Positions 18,172 to 26,977 of a stretch of DNA of 64,000 nucleotides are shown piece after piece. Below the pieces are notes generated by a model. It saw only the letters and a list, made by a program, of their open reading frames with translations, did no database searches and was not told the origin of the DNA. Origin of the DNA: Arcticibacter tournemirensis. Lineage in GTDB: Bacteria > Bacteroidota > Bacteroidia > Sphingobacteriales > Sphingobacteriaceae. The stretch spans positions 2,232,001 through 2,296,000 of the forward strand of contig NZ_VFPL01000001.1 in assembly GCF_006716645.1 (NCBI RefSeq), written 5' to 3'. The position numbers and the translations under genes are program-made. How positions within the stretch are numbered: the first letter of the stretch is position 1; each line of letters starts with the position of its first letter.

Positions 18172-18627
18172 TTAAGGATGAACAATTGCCCAACCCTCAT
18201 ATTGCCTTAATATAATTTCTCCGTTACCGCTCGGAACATAATTCACGAAATCAAACAGTTCTTTTTTTTCAATTTTTCGTTCCTCCATCGTTTTTGAACA
18301 TTGAGCGAATACTACGCCCTTGTCTTTTAGCGCAATCAATAATTCCTGATAGCTGTTCGCTTTTTTATACATTTCCACCCCGTCAGAAAATGCAATGACT
18401 TCTATGTGTAGCTTGCCTTTCAGTCGTGGGTCAGTCAATACATTATTTATATTGCGAAGTATGCCCCTTACTTTTTTATCTTCTGCTTCGTTCAAGATGT
18501 ATAGAGCGTTGTAATGTTTTTTATATGCTTTTGCAGGCTCAAAAACTGCATCGGTTTTTTGCTGTGCAAAAATGCTGACAGATGTAAAACACAATACCAC
18601 TATAAACAAGGCTTGTAATCTTTTCAT
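18172..18627 (-). CDS. Exported DsrE/DsrF-like protein
   Basis: The start chosen is the ATG at 18627, which follows a strong ribosome-binding site (aaaggag). An upstream ATG at 18657 overlaps the preceding gene and has no such site. The product (151 residues) has a signal peptide (ALFIVVLCFTSVSIFAQ) and a DsrE-like fold with one conserved cysteine (GVVFAQCSKTM, Cys110). In DsrE/TusD-type proteins such a cysteine carries sulfane sulfur. Periplasmic single-domain DsrE proteins are known but poorly understood. Its place between thioredoxins and a SoxB-like enzyme suggests sulfur or thiol handling. Confidence 0.78.
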   Translation of the reverse strand: MKRLQALFIVVLCFTSVSIFAQQKTDAVFEPAKAYKKHYNALYILNEAEDKKVRGILRNINNVLTDPRLKGKLHIEVIAFSDGVEMYKKANSYQELLIALKDKGVVFAQCSKTMEERKIEKKELFDFVNYVPSGNGEIILRQYEGWAIVHP

Positions 18628-18649
18628 TTTAAAAACTCCTTTTGTTTCG

Positions 18650-19273
18650 TTATTCATTTATTAACTCTTCTATCTGCTTTACGAACTTGTCTGAGGCGTA
18701 ATTGGCAAATCCTGCGTGGTGCAATCTGACTTTTCCTTTTTTATCCAATACAACGGTAGTAGGCAATGAACCAGAGTAAATTTCTGCCGGAACATTACCA
18801 TTGGATTGATACATCGGGACTGAAAATTTCTCTTTTTCCAAATACGCCTTTCCTGCTGCGGGGTCATTGTCTTCGTTGATGGTCAGAAAGACCATATCAG
18901 GGTTGTTTTTGAATTGGGTATAAAGTGTTTCGATTGAGGGAAATTCAGCCCTGCAAGGCGGACACCACGATGCCCAAAAATTGATAAACACAACTTTACC
19001 TCTTAATGATGCGGTATTTTGTACATTGCCTTTTTCATCCGTAAAGTCAAAATCCGTGTTCGCCTGGCTCGCCGTAGCCGCATCCTTTTTATCCATACTT
19101 GCATTAAAAAGCCCTGTTGCCATTAGCTGCCGCAGCACGAATGATTTTGCATCGGGGCTGACAAACATTATTCCTACAAAAATGACCATTACAATGGTAA
19201 AGGCATTTTTCTTGATGTACTGCCATTTACTGGCAGGCGGTTTTTTTTTGGAAACCTCTTTATTGTTCAGCAT
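18650..19273 (-). CDS. TlpA-like thioredoxin, membrane-anchored
   Basis: The 207-residue protein has a cytoplasmic start, one membrane helix (about 24-40, FTIVMVIFVGIMFVSP) and a periplasmic thioredoxin fold of the TlpA/ResA kind. The redox motif is WCPPC (Cys104, Cys107), and the cis-Pro loop is SLPTTVV. TlpA proteins reduce disulfides in the periplasm using electrons from DsbD or CcdA. It is transcribed from the dsbD side, with 17 bases to the preceding TlpA gene, and its end overlaps the possible upstream start of the DsrE-like gene. Confidence 0.88.
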   Translation of the reverse strand: MLNNKEVSKKKPPASKWQYIKKNAFTIVMVIFVGIMFVSPDAKSFVLRQLMATGLFNASMDKKDAATASQANTDFDFTDEKGNVQNTASLRGKVVFINFWASWCPPCRAEFPSIETLYTQFKNNPDMVFLTINEDNDPAAGKAYLEKEKFSVPMYQSNGNVPAEIYSGSLPTTVVLDKKGKVRLHHAGFANYASDKFVKQIEELINE

Positions 19274-19290
19274 AATCCTATTTTTATCTG

Positions 19291-19869
19291 TTAGTTACTT
19301 TCTACCAATTCATTCAGGGCTTTGATAATTTCGGGGCTTGTATAATCCCTGCCGCCCTCCATACGGGCTATCATATCTCCGCTTTTATCGAGTATAACCG
19401 TAGTCGGGATAGCACTGCCTAAATAGTCTTGGGGTATATCTCCTGCCGGAACATAAACAGGCAAATCATATCCTTTATCTTTCATAAAGGCAGTGGACTT
19501 CTCTATCTTGTTATCCACGTCCACCATTAAAAACGCGATATCATCATTATCTTTAAAAGACTGTTTGAGTTTGTTTATAGAGGGCATTTCGTGGATGCAG
19601 GGCGGACACCACGTAGCCCAAAAGTTGATGAATACCACGTTGCCTTTTAAGGAACTTAACAATACCGTTTTACCGCTTTTGTCCTTAAAAGAAATATCCG
19701 AAGCTGCCGGAGCAGGGGCTTCCGTTGTTGCAACTTCTTCCGTCGGGGTATTTCCGCTTTCTACCTTGTTCTCTTTGTTCTTATCCGTATTTCCACAAGC
19801 TGCCAGCGAGATAGCTGTAATAATGAAAATCCCGGAACGAACTGCCAAATTTCTAAACTGCGTTTTCAT
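19291..19869 (-). CDS. TlpA-like thioredoxin lipoprotein
   Basis: A lipoprotein signal with lipobox LAAC (Cys25) is followed by a low-complexity Glu/Thr/Ala/Pro linker to about residue 57 and a TlpA thioredoxin domain. The redox motif is WCPPC (Cys88, Cys91), and the cis-Pro loop is AIPTTVI. The domain is strikingly similar to that of the protein at 22081-22647 (shared CIHEMPSIN, FLMVDVD, IEKS), so the two are recent paralogues flanking the split DsbD. It is tethered to a membrane facing the periplasm, presumably receiving electrons from DsbD encoded 28 bases upstream. Confidence 0.9.
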   Translation of the reverse strand: MKTQFRNLAVRSGIFIITAISLAACGNTDKNKENKVESGNTPTEEVATTEAPAPAASDISFKDKSGKTVLLSSLKGNVVFINFWATWCPPCIHEMPSINKLKQSFKDNDDIAFLMVDVDNKIEKSTAFMKDKGYDLPVYVPAGDIPQDYLGSAIPTTVILDKSGDMIARMEGGRDYTSPEIIKALNELVESN

Positions 19870-19897
19870 ATTCTGTGATTTTTTACTGTTTCTAATT

Positions 19898-21574
19898 CTA
19901 TTTTTTATTCTTGTATCGGTCTATCGCAGATTGCAAAAAGCTGTAATAGCTTTTCGGGTCATAATCTGCTCCGATAGGGTTTACCAAAATTTCTTCGTTG
20001 GCGGGGTTTAAAAGCACATAAAAGGGTTGCGAATTGGCGTTGTATTTACTCGCCTGAAAATCGCTCCATTTATTACCTATGGTGCGTATATTTTTACCAC
20101 TGAACGATGATACAAATTGCTCTGCCTCCGGTAAGGCGGTCTTGTCATCCACATAAAGCTGTATGATAACCAACTCTTCGTTCAATAGCCGGAGTACATC
20201 TTTGTCTGACCATACCGATGCTTCCATCTTACGGCAGTTCACGCAGGCGTGTCCTGTAAAATCGAGCATCACAGGCTTGCCTGCTTTTTTAGCATATTCC
20301 ATTCCCTCGTCGTAATCAAAAAATACGTTCAGGTTTAACGGAGCGTGGAATATATCGGAATATTTATGGGCTTTGCCATCCGTTGAATAGCTTGCTTGTG
20401 TTCTGCCTAATGACGAAGTATAAAGGTCAAAATCCTGTGTAGCCTGTGGGGGTAAAAATGCTGAAATGGATTTAAGGGGTGCGCCCCATAATCCCGGAAC
20501 CATATACAGGGTAAATGCAAGCACCACCATTGACAGCACCATTCTTGGCAGGCTTATATCTACCGCAGGACTATCGCCGGGAAAGCGTAGCTTGCCCAAT
20601 AAGTAAAAGCCCAAATACCCGAAAATAATAATCCATAGTGCTAAAAAGACCTCCCTGTCAAACCAATTCCAATGATAGGCAAGGTCAACGTTGCTTAAAA
20701 ATTTCAGTGCAAGAGCCAGTTCCAAAAAGCCGAGCGTAATCTTAACGCTGTTCAGCCAGCCTCCCGAAGACGGCAGGCTTTTTAAAAGGCTTGGGAACAT
20801 TGCAAAAAGTGTAAACGGTATTGCCAAAGCCAATGCAAAGCCGAGCATCCCGATGGCGGGACCTAAAAGTTCGCCCATTGTGGCAGCCTGTACCAGCAAG
20901 GTTCCGATAATCGGACCCGTACAGGAAAATGACACGACCGCTAATGTTGCCGCCATAAAGAAAAGCCCCAACAAACCGCCTCGGTCAGCCTTACGGTCTA
21001 ACTTGTTTGCAAGCGAAGCGGGCAAAGAAAGTTCAAACGCACCGAAAAATGAAAAGGCGAAAACCACCAAAAGAACGAAGAAAGCAAAATTAAAAATCCC
21101 GTTTGTGGAAAGGCTGTTAAGCGCATCCGCCCCGAAAATAACCGTTATCAAAATGCCTAATAACACGTAAATGAGTATGATGGATAAGCCATACATCATT
21201 GCTTGCATTACGGCTCTGCCTTTGGTATGCCCGCTTTTGGTAAAGAAACTTACCGTTAAGGGCAGCATCGGGAAAATACAGGGCATCAGCAATGCTGCAA
21301 AGCCGCCAATAAAACCCGCAATGAAAATTGCCCATAATGAACCTTTATTCGTTGCGGGTTCATTCTTTTGCAAGGTAGTCCCGTTTTCTTGTGTTAACGA
21401 AGTTTCCGGCTCTTTTGATGCTTCGATACTGTCCTGCTGAACAGGCTGCTGCTCCGTTATTTCCGTAAACTCCACATCATCATAGGATACAAGACTGTCC
21501 GTCTGCGCATTTGCAGTAACAGCCATCAAACCACTGATGAATAGTACAATTAATATTTTCGCTATTAATCTCAT
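19898..21574 (-). CDS. dsbD: DsbD-like thiol:disulfide interchange protein lacking the alpha domain
   Basis: The 558 residues comprise a signal peptide, an 80-residue Glu/Gln/Thr-rich linker, the eight-helix DsbD transmembrane domain (about 80-370; it contains LMPCIFPMLPLTVSFF and SCTGPIIGTLL with the two membrane cysteines), and a C-terminal thioredoxin domain with CVNC (GHACVNCRKME). It carries electrons from cytoplasmic thioredoxin to periplasmic acceptors. The N-terminal DsbD alpha domain is absent here and is encoded by the preceding gene (21585-22031). Three TlpA genes lie around it as likely clients. Confidence 0.9.
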   Translation of the reverse strand: MRLIAKILIVLFISGLMAVTANAQTDSLVSYDDVEFTEITEQQPVQQDSIEASKEPETSLTQENGTTLQKNEPATNKGSLWAIFIAGFIGGFAALLMPCIFPMLPLTVSFFTKSGHTKGRAVMQAMMYGLSIILIYVLLGILITVIFGADALNSLSTNGIFNFAFFVLLVVFAFSFFGAFELSLPASLANKLDRKADRGGLLGLFFMAATLAVVSFSCTGPIIGTLLVQAATMGELLGPAIGMLGFALALAIPFTLFAMFPSLLKSLPSSGGWLNSVKITLGFLELALALKFLSNVDLAYHWNWFDREVFLALWIIIFGYLGFYLLGKLRFPGDSPAVDISLPRMVLSMVVLAFTLYMVPGLWGAPLKSISAFLPPQATQDFDLYTSSLGRTQASYSTDGKAHKYSDIFHAPLNLNVFFDYDEGMEYAKKAGKPVMLDFTGHACVNCRKMEASVWSDKDVLRLLNEELVIIQLYVDDKTALPEAEQFVSSFSGKNIRTIGNKWSDFQASKYNANSQPFYVLLNPANEEILVNPIGADYDPKSYYSFLQSAIDRYKNKK

Positions 21575-21584
21575 ATTGTATCCT

Positions 21585-22031
21585 TTAATTTACAGGAATG
21601 CTGAACGCCACTTCTTCAGGCGGTAAGCATTGTTTGTCGTTACAAACCATATAGGTAAGCGTACCTTTTACCGTAGGCGAATTACCTGTTAGTTTTACCT
21701 TTTGCTGGAACACCACAGATTTTTTGTAGTAACCCACTTCCATATCAAAAGTCGGGTCGTGCTTTACAATAGGTTTAGCTGCCAATACCTTTCCGTTCAA
21801 TTGGTAGGCTTTCGACGCTTGGAACGAAAAACTTGTCGGCTGCGGACCGTTTTTAGGAACCGTCTGCGAATAGATATGCCAGCCGTCTTCTATGGTTGCC
21901 TTTAAAAGCAGTACAGCTTCTTTATCGTTGATGCGTTTTGAAGCATAAGACCATTTTACAGGCTTTAGTATTTGTCCGAATGATGCGGCACTTATGAATA
22001 AGAATGCGACAAAAAATATTATCCTTTTCAT
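21585..22031 (-). CDS. Stand-alone DsbD N-terminal (alpha) domain protein
   Basis: The 148-residue exported protein (signal peptide IIFFVAFLFISAASFGQ) matches the immunoglobulin-like alpha domain of DsbD. The active pair lies in the late motif MVCNDKQCLPP, where DsbD has the two cysteines that pass electrons to clients. It is separated from the DsbD core gene by only 10 bases. In E. coli these parts are one protein; splitting is common in Bacteroidota. The alpha domain would shuttle electrons between the DsbD thioredoxin domain and the TlpA clients. Confidence 0.88.
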   Translation of the reverse strand: MKRIIFFVAFLFISAASFGQILKPVKWSYASKRINDKEAVLLLKATIEDGWHIYSQTVPKNGPQPTSFSFQASKAYQLNGKVLAAKPIVKHDPTFDMEVGYYKKSVVFQQKVKLTGNSPTVKGTLTYMVCNDKQCLPPEEVAFSIPVN

Positions 22032-22080
22032 TGTTTTTATCTTTTAATTGTTACTGAATATTTTTCTTATTTATTACCAA

Positions 22081-22647
22081 CTATTTTTCGTTTAAAAGTT
22101 TCGTCATCAGGTCAATGACTTCTTTAGACGAATAGTCTGCGCCGCCCACCTGCCTGCCGATGATGTTGTTTTGCTTATCTACAATAATGGTGGTCGGGAT
22201 AGAACCTGTAAATAGTTCACGGGGTATGTCGCCGTCGGGAACGTGTACTGGGAGGTCAAATTTTTTGTTTTTCATCCACTCTTTTGACTTTTCTATTTTC
22301 CCGTCCACATCGACCATCAGGAATACCAGATCCTTGTTATCCTTAAAGGTCTTCCGCAGGTCGTTAATAGAGGGCATTTCGTGAATACACGGCGGACACC
22401 ACGTTGCCCAAAGATTGATAAAGACAACCTTGCCCTTTAAGGAGTGTAACGAAATGGTTTTTCCGTTTTCGTCCTTGAACTTTAAATCAGGCGTTGGTTG
22501 CGCATTTGACACTAATGGCTTTTCGCCATTAGTGTTTTGATTTTTATTCATACTTCCATCAATACCATTGTTATTGATTGCTGCGTATGCCCATCCCGTA
22601 ATCGCTATTAGCGGGAGCAGGGCTATTTTTTTTATGTTCAACTTCAT
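22081..22647 (-). CDS. TlpA-like thioredoxin, exported
   Basis: The 188-residue protein has an N-terminal export signal or anchor (IALLPLIAITGWAYA), an Asn-rich linker (25-50) and a TlpA domain. The redox motif is WCPPC (Cys84, Cys87), and the cis-Pro loop is SIPTTII. It is a close paralogue of 19291-19869, but has no lipobox cysteine, so it may be soluble in the periplasm. It begins 5 bases after the adaptor gene stop, which ties the efflux genes and the redox genes into one transcript. Confidence 0.9.
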   Translation of the reverse strand: MKLNIKKIALLPLIAITGWAYAAINNNGIDGSMNKNQNTNGEKPLVSNAQPTPDLKFKDENGKTISLHSLKGKVVFINLWATWCPPCIHEMPSINDLRKTFKDNKDLVFLMVDVDGKIEKSKEWMKNKKFDLPVHVPDGDIPRELFTGSIPTTIIVDKQNNIIGRQVGGADYSSKEVIDLMTKLLNEK

Positions 22648-22652
22648 AATCC

Positions 22653-23765
22653 CTATTTTTTAATTCTGCCCTCTTTGATTTCTTCCGAAGGCTTTACAAT
22701 AATTTTATCCTGTTGAGAAAGATTACCGAACACTTCGGTCAGCGTATCCAAACGAACGCCCTCACTTACAGCTATACGTTTTACCTCATTGTCGTTTAAG
22801 GTCAGTACATACGTTCCCGACTGTGTGTTCAACACGCTTTTGCTCTGAACCCAATAAGTAGGATTTTTGCGCTGTAATTTTAGCTTTACCTGTGCATAGT
22901 CGCCACCCTGTAATTCGCCGGACGGATTGCTCACATCAAACTCCAATGTAAGGGAACGGTCTTGCTGGTCGAGCAAGCCCGATGTACGGGAAAGAACGGC
23001 ATTGAATGTTTTGCCGGGCTGTGAGCTGATTGTAAATGTAGCAGGCATACCCTGCTTTACAGATGAAGCGTGTTTTTCAGGCAATGATAAGGTTAATCTT
23101 AGCTTATTGCTTTGAGCCATCATAAATAAGGGCGTATTGCTTCCAGTTCCTGCCAATGCACCAACCGAAACATTCCTGTCGGTAATCACACCGTCAAACG
23201 GTGCTGTAATGCGGAGATACTGCTGCAATTGCGAAGAATGCGCCGTACCTGCTTTAGAAGCATCATAAGCTGATTTGGCACTTTGCATTGCGCTTTTTGC
23301 CCTGTCCAGCTCAATATCTGCTACCGCTCCCGTTGTTTTGGAAGCGGTTACCAATCTGTCATAAGCCTGTTTTGCGTATAGGTAATCACTATATACCTTT
23401 TGCTCCGTGGACTTATCAGAAAGATATTGCTGGTTCATTTCGGGAGCTTCCAGCACCGCCAAAAGCTGACCTCTACGCACACGATCCCCTCTGTCTACGT
23501 ACATTCGTTTTACAAAACCTGTAACCTTTGCATAAACGGCTACCTGCTCATACGGTTTCAATTCTGCGGGTACAGATATTTCGTATTCGGGATTGATGAA
23601 CTGCACAGGTTTGGCAGGATAGTTAACAGCCTTTACTTCCTGCTTTTTTTGCCCCTGTCCTTTTTCTTCCGTTTTATTTGAACAGGAAGCGAAAACCATT
23701 GTCAGCACTGCCGCCATTGCCAGTCCTATACCTGATTTTTTATTTATTGAAATGCTTTGATACAT
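22653..23765 (-). CDS. RND efflux periplasmic adaptor (MFP) lipoprotein
   Basis: The chosen start (ATG 23765, MYQSISINKK) leaves a 20-base gap after the permease. Starting further upstream would overlap that gene and bury the lipoprotein signal, whose lipobox is FASC (Cys28). The ~370 residues show the adaptor order: lipoyl half-motif (VYAKVTGFVKRMYVDRGDRV), helical hairpin (about 100-165), second lipoyl half (ITAPFDGVITDRNVSVG) and beta-barrel/membrane-proximal parts. It connects the RND pump to TolC. It belongs to the AcrA/MexA-like group; no metal-binding extension is visible. Confidence 0.9.
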   Translation of the reverse strand: MYQSISINKKSGIGLAMAAVLTMVFASCSNKTEEKGQGQKKQEVKAVNYPAKPVQFINPEYEISVPAELKPYEQVAVYAKVTGFVKRMYVDRGDRVRRGQLLAVLEAPEMNQQYLSDKSTEQKVYSDYLYAKQAYDRLVTASKTTGAVADIELDRAKSAMQSAKSAYDASKAGTAHSSQLQQYLRITAPFDGVITDRNVSVGALAGTGSNTPLFMMAQSNKLRLTLSLPEKHASSVKQGMPATFTISSQPGKTFNAVLSRTSGLLDQQDRSLTLEFDVSNPSGELQGGDYAQVKLKLQRKNPTYWVQSKSVLNTQSGTYVLTLNDNEVKRIAVSEGVRLDTLTEVFGNLSQQDKIIVKPSEEIKEGRIKK

Positions 23766-23785
23766 TGTATTTAATATTTTAAGAG

Positions 23786-26700
23786 TTATGATATAGTTTG
23801 TTGTGCCGATGGCTCCTTGTAATATCTGCTTTCGCAATCATCAGGGTCTAATGACGGGCTAATCACTTTAGTTCTCGACAGCAGGGAAGAGAAGAAATGC
23901 GGAACCAACAAAAGGATAGTTACCGTAGAAGCGATAAGCCCCCCGATAACGGCTCTGCCCAATGGTGCTACCTGCTCGGCTCCATCGCCTAAGCCCATTG
24001 CCATTGGCAACATACCCGCCAACATAGCTGCGGCAGTCATTATTACAGGTCTTAACCTGGATGAAGCGGCAAGCCTTGCAGCATTCTTCGGTTTTAATCC
24101 TAATTTCTTGCGGTAGAACTCTGCCTGATTAACCAATAATACCGCATTGGACACCGATACACCGAGCGACATAATGATACCCATATACGATTGCAGGTTA
24201 AGTGTACTTCCGGTAATGAAAAGGATAATCAGACTTCCGGCAATTACGGCAGGTAAAACAGAAAGTATAATCAACGGTACTTTGAACGATTGGTAATAAG
24301 CCGAAAGCATCAGGAATATGGCAATAATGGCTACGCCCAAACCAGCTAACAGGCTTCCTAATGTATCATCCAATAATTGTAATGTTCCCTCCGTCCAAAC
24401 GTTTGTACCACGTGGCGGTTCCCCGGCATCTTTAATGGCTTGCTTAACCGCTTTGGAAGCTGTACCCAAATCTTTACCATATACATTGGCAACTACGGTA
24501 ACGTAGCGGTTCGGTCCCTTACGGTTTACCTGTGCAGGCGATGTAACTTTGCGTATGGTCGCCACATCTTCCAACACAGGGCGAAGGCTTCCTTTTTTGA
24601 GCGGAAGCGACCGCAGCTTTTCTTCGGATTGCATAATTGCTTCAGGTATCTGCACTTGTGTTTGGAATACCAATCCCGATTTCGGGTCTATCCACAGGTT
24701 CTTATCGGTATATCTTGTTGAAGAAGTAGCGGCAACAAGGCTTCGGGTAACATCCTGCATTGTAAGCCCGAACTGCCCCGCAAGGTCACGGTTTACATCT
24801 ATTTCCAATGTAGGATAAGCGATAGCTTCGGCAATGCGGACATCACGCAGGTAAGGCACTTTTTTAAGATTGGCTTCAATCTTTGATGCGTGCGCAAATG
24901 CTCCTTTTATCTGATTGGCTCCTACTTTTACTTCGATAGGTGTCATTGCACCCTGTCCCATAATCTTTTCGGTAAGCTCCATCGGCTCAAAATTGAAAGC
25001 GACATCCGGATGCTTTTCGGCAATCTTTTTCCGTATGTTTTCTTTCAGTTCTTCCATAGAACCCTCATACACATCCTGATTGACCGATACCTGCAATACT
25101 GCTTCGTGTGAAGCACTTGTAAATAGGAATATCGGGTTGATAGGCGTTCCTGCGGCGTGTGTTCCTACAAATGCGGAAGTTAGTTTGATGCCGTTTTCAG
25201 GGATTATCTCACGAATATCATCAGTAACATCTCTTACAAGCTGCTCTGTTTTTTCGAGCCTGCTTCCCTGCGGGGCTTGCAGTCGTAGCTGAAAATCGCC
25301 GTTATTGGAAACAGGCATTACGTCTGTACCCACTACGTTAAGCAATAAAGCAGTAACCAATCCTGCAACCAAAACATATCCTATAAAAAGCGGGGTTGCC
25401 TTTGTTGACCATTTACGCATCCGGTAGGAATAGTTGACACGGAACTTGTCAAAGAATGCCCGTTTTCTTGGTGTGTTGGCTTCATCATTATGCTTGTTCT
25501 TCATCATCCAGTTTGCCAAAATCGGCACAAACGTTTGCGAAGCCAAAAAGGAAGCGACCATTGCAAATGCCACTGCCATAGACAAAGGCATAAACATATC
25601 TTTCGGAATACCTGTCATAATAAAGGCAGGTGTAAGTACCGCAAGGATACAGAGCAATATCAGTAATTTAGGAATAGAGATTTCGAGCAAGGCATCTACG
25701 ATTGCCCGCTGTTTGGATTTGCCCATTTCCATATGCTGGTGTATGTTCTCTATCGTTACCGTGGCTTCATCGACCAGGATACCGATGGAAAGGGCAAGCC
25801 CGCTCAATGTCATAATATTAATGGTTTGCCCGAAAAGATGCAGTGCTGTAACGGCTGATAGGATAGCAATCGGGATAGTCAGTACCACAATAATCGCTCC
25901 CCGAGTATCGCCTAAAAACAGCAATATCACTAAGCCTGTGAAAACTGCTCCCAATATGCCCTCGTGTATCAGGTTGGAAAGCGAACGTTCGATGTAGGTC
26001 GATTGGTCAAATTCGTAACGGACATCAACATCTTCAGGCAACTGGCTTTTGAGCATCGGTATAGAAGCCTTTAAGTTCTTTACGGCATCTAAAGTGGAGG
26101 CATCTGCTTTTTTGATGATAGGCAGGTAAACCGACCTTTTGCCATTAACCACCGCATAACCTACGGTCTGATCTGCACCGTCCAACACGCTTGCCACATC
26201 ACGCACATAAATAGTTCGGTTATCACTTGTTTTTACAGGCGTGTTCAAAAATTCTTCGGGATTTTTGGCAATGGAGTTAATCGGAGCCATCAAATTTTCA
26301 TCGCCTATGCGGATATTTCCGGCAGGCGAAGGAAGACTGTTTTTAGTAATGGCGGCTGTTATTTCTTCGGGGCTTAGCCCGCTCGCCTGCATTGCTTCGG
26401 GATTGATGTTTACAATTATCGAACGGATATTACCCCCAAACGGTGCTGGAGAAGTGATACCGAGAATTTCGGTAAACATCGGTCTGATTTTCGTAATGGC
26501 GAGTGTCTGCAATTCGTTTACCGAACGCTGCTCACTTTCAAATACCAATTGTCCAACAGGGAGTGAGCTACCATCAAACCGTACTACCATTGGCGGTACG
26601 GCTCCGGGCGGCAGGAAGCCCATTGCCCGGTTGGTAAAGGTAGAAACCTCTCCGGCTGCCTGTGCCATATCCGTTCCGGGATAAAATGTTAGCTTCATCA

Positions 26701-26974
26701 GTGTTAATCCCTGTACGCTTTTGAAGTCGATGTTCTTTACACCGCTTACAAACAGGAGTACCTTTTGGAATTCATTTGCCATAAACCCGTCCATATAGGC
26801 TGGCGACAAACCACCATAAGGCATAGCAATATATATCGCAGGCAATTCCACTTCGGGGAATATATCTACGTTTATTTTTTTTACTGTGTTATAGGAAAAG
26901 AAAGCTATCGTAAGCACTGCTACCATAATAGCAATCGGTTTCCTTAACGCAAATCTTATCAGGTTCATAAGCAA
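23786..26974 (-). CDS. RND-family efflux permease
   Basis: The 1062-residue inner-membrane pump has twelve helices and two large periplasmic loops, the full length for AcrB-type proteins. The start LIRFALRKPIAIMVAVLTI and GGLSPAYMD are typical. Helix 4 reads LSIGILVDEATVTIENI in place of the usual GLxVDDAIVxxEN, a variant also unlike the heavy-metal CzcA pattern. It is driven by the proton gradient; substrate not known. It is flanked by tolC and adaptor genes in the same transcript. Its unusual company of thiol-redox genes is discussed under findings. Confidence 0.92.
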   Translation of the reverse strand: MLMNLIRFALRKPIAIMVAVLTIAFFSYNTVKKINVDIFPEVELPAIYIAMPYGGLSPAYMDGFMANEFQKVLLFVSGVKNIDFKSVQGLTLMKLTFYPGTDMAQAAGEVSTFTNRAMGFLPPGAVPPMVVRFDGSSLPVGQLVFESEQRSVNELQTLAITKIRPMFTEILGITSPAPFGGNIRSIIVNINPEAMQASGLSPEEITAAITKNSLPSPAGNIRIGDENLMAPINSIAKNPEEFLNTPVKTSDNRTIYVRDVASVLDGADQTVGYAVVNGKRSVYLPIIKKADASTLDAVKNLKASIPMLKSQLPEDVDVRYEFDQSTYIERSLSNLIHEGILGAVFTGLVILLFLGDTRGAIIVVLTIPIAILSAVTALHLFGQTINIMTLSGLALSIGILVDEATVTIENIHQHMEMGKSKQRAIVDALLEISIPKLLILLCILAVLTPAFIMTGIPKDMFMPLSMAVAFAMVASFLASQTFVPILANWMMKNKHNDEANTPRKRAFFDKFRVNYSYRMRKWSTKATPLFIGYVLVAGLVTALLLNVVGTDVMPVSNNGDFQLRLQAPQGSRLEKTEQLVRDVTDDIREIIPENGIKLTSAFVGTHAAGTPINPIFLFTSASHEAVLQVSVNQDVYEGSMEELKENIRKKIAEKHPDVAFNFEPMELTEKIMGQGAMTPIEVKVGANQIKGAFAHASKIEANLKKVPYLRDVRIAEAIAYPTLEIDVNRDLAGQFGLTMQDVTRSLVAATSSTRYTDKNLWIDPKSGLVFQTQVQIPEAIMQSEEKLRSLPLKKGSLRPVLEDVATIRKVTSPAQVNRKGPNRYVTVVANVYGKDLGTASKAVKQAIKDAGEPPRGTNVWTEGTLQLLDDTLGSLLAGLGVAIIAIFLMLSAYYQSFKVPLIILSVLPAVIAGSLIILFITGSTLNLQSYMGIIMSLGVSVSNAVLLVNQAEFYRKKLGLKPKNAARLAASSRLRPVIMTAAAMLAGMLPMAMGLGDGAEQVAPLGRAVIGGLIASTVTILLLVPHFFSSLLSRTKVISPSLDPDDCESRYYKEPSAQQTIS

Positions 26975-26977
26975 TAA

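Noticed and set aside
23786-26974. Call of a heavy-metal (CzcA/CusA) RND pump
   Set aside because: The helix-4 motif and adaptor lack the metal-pump features, and no metal chaperone or CusS/R-like regulator is in the segment.
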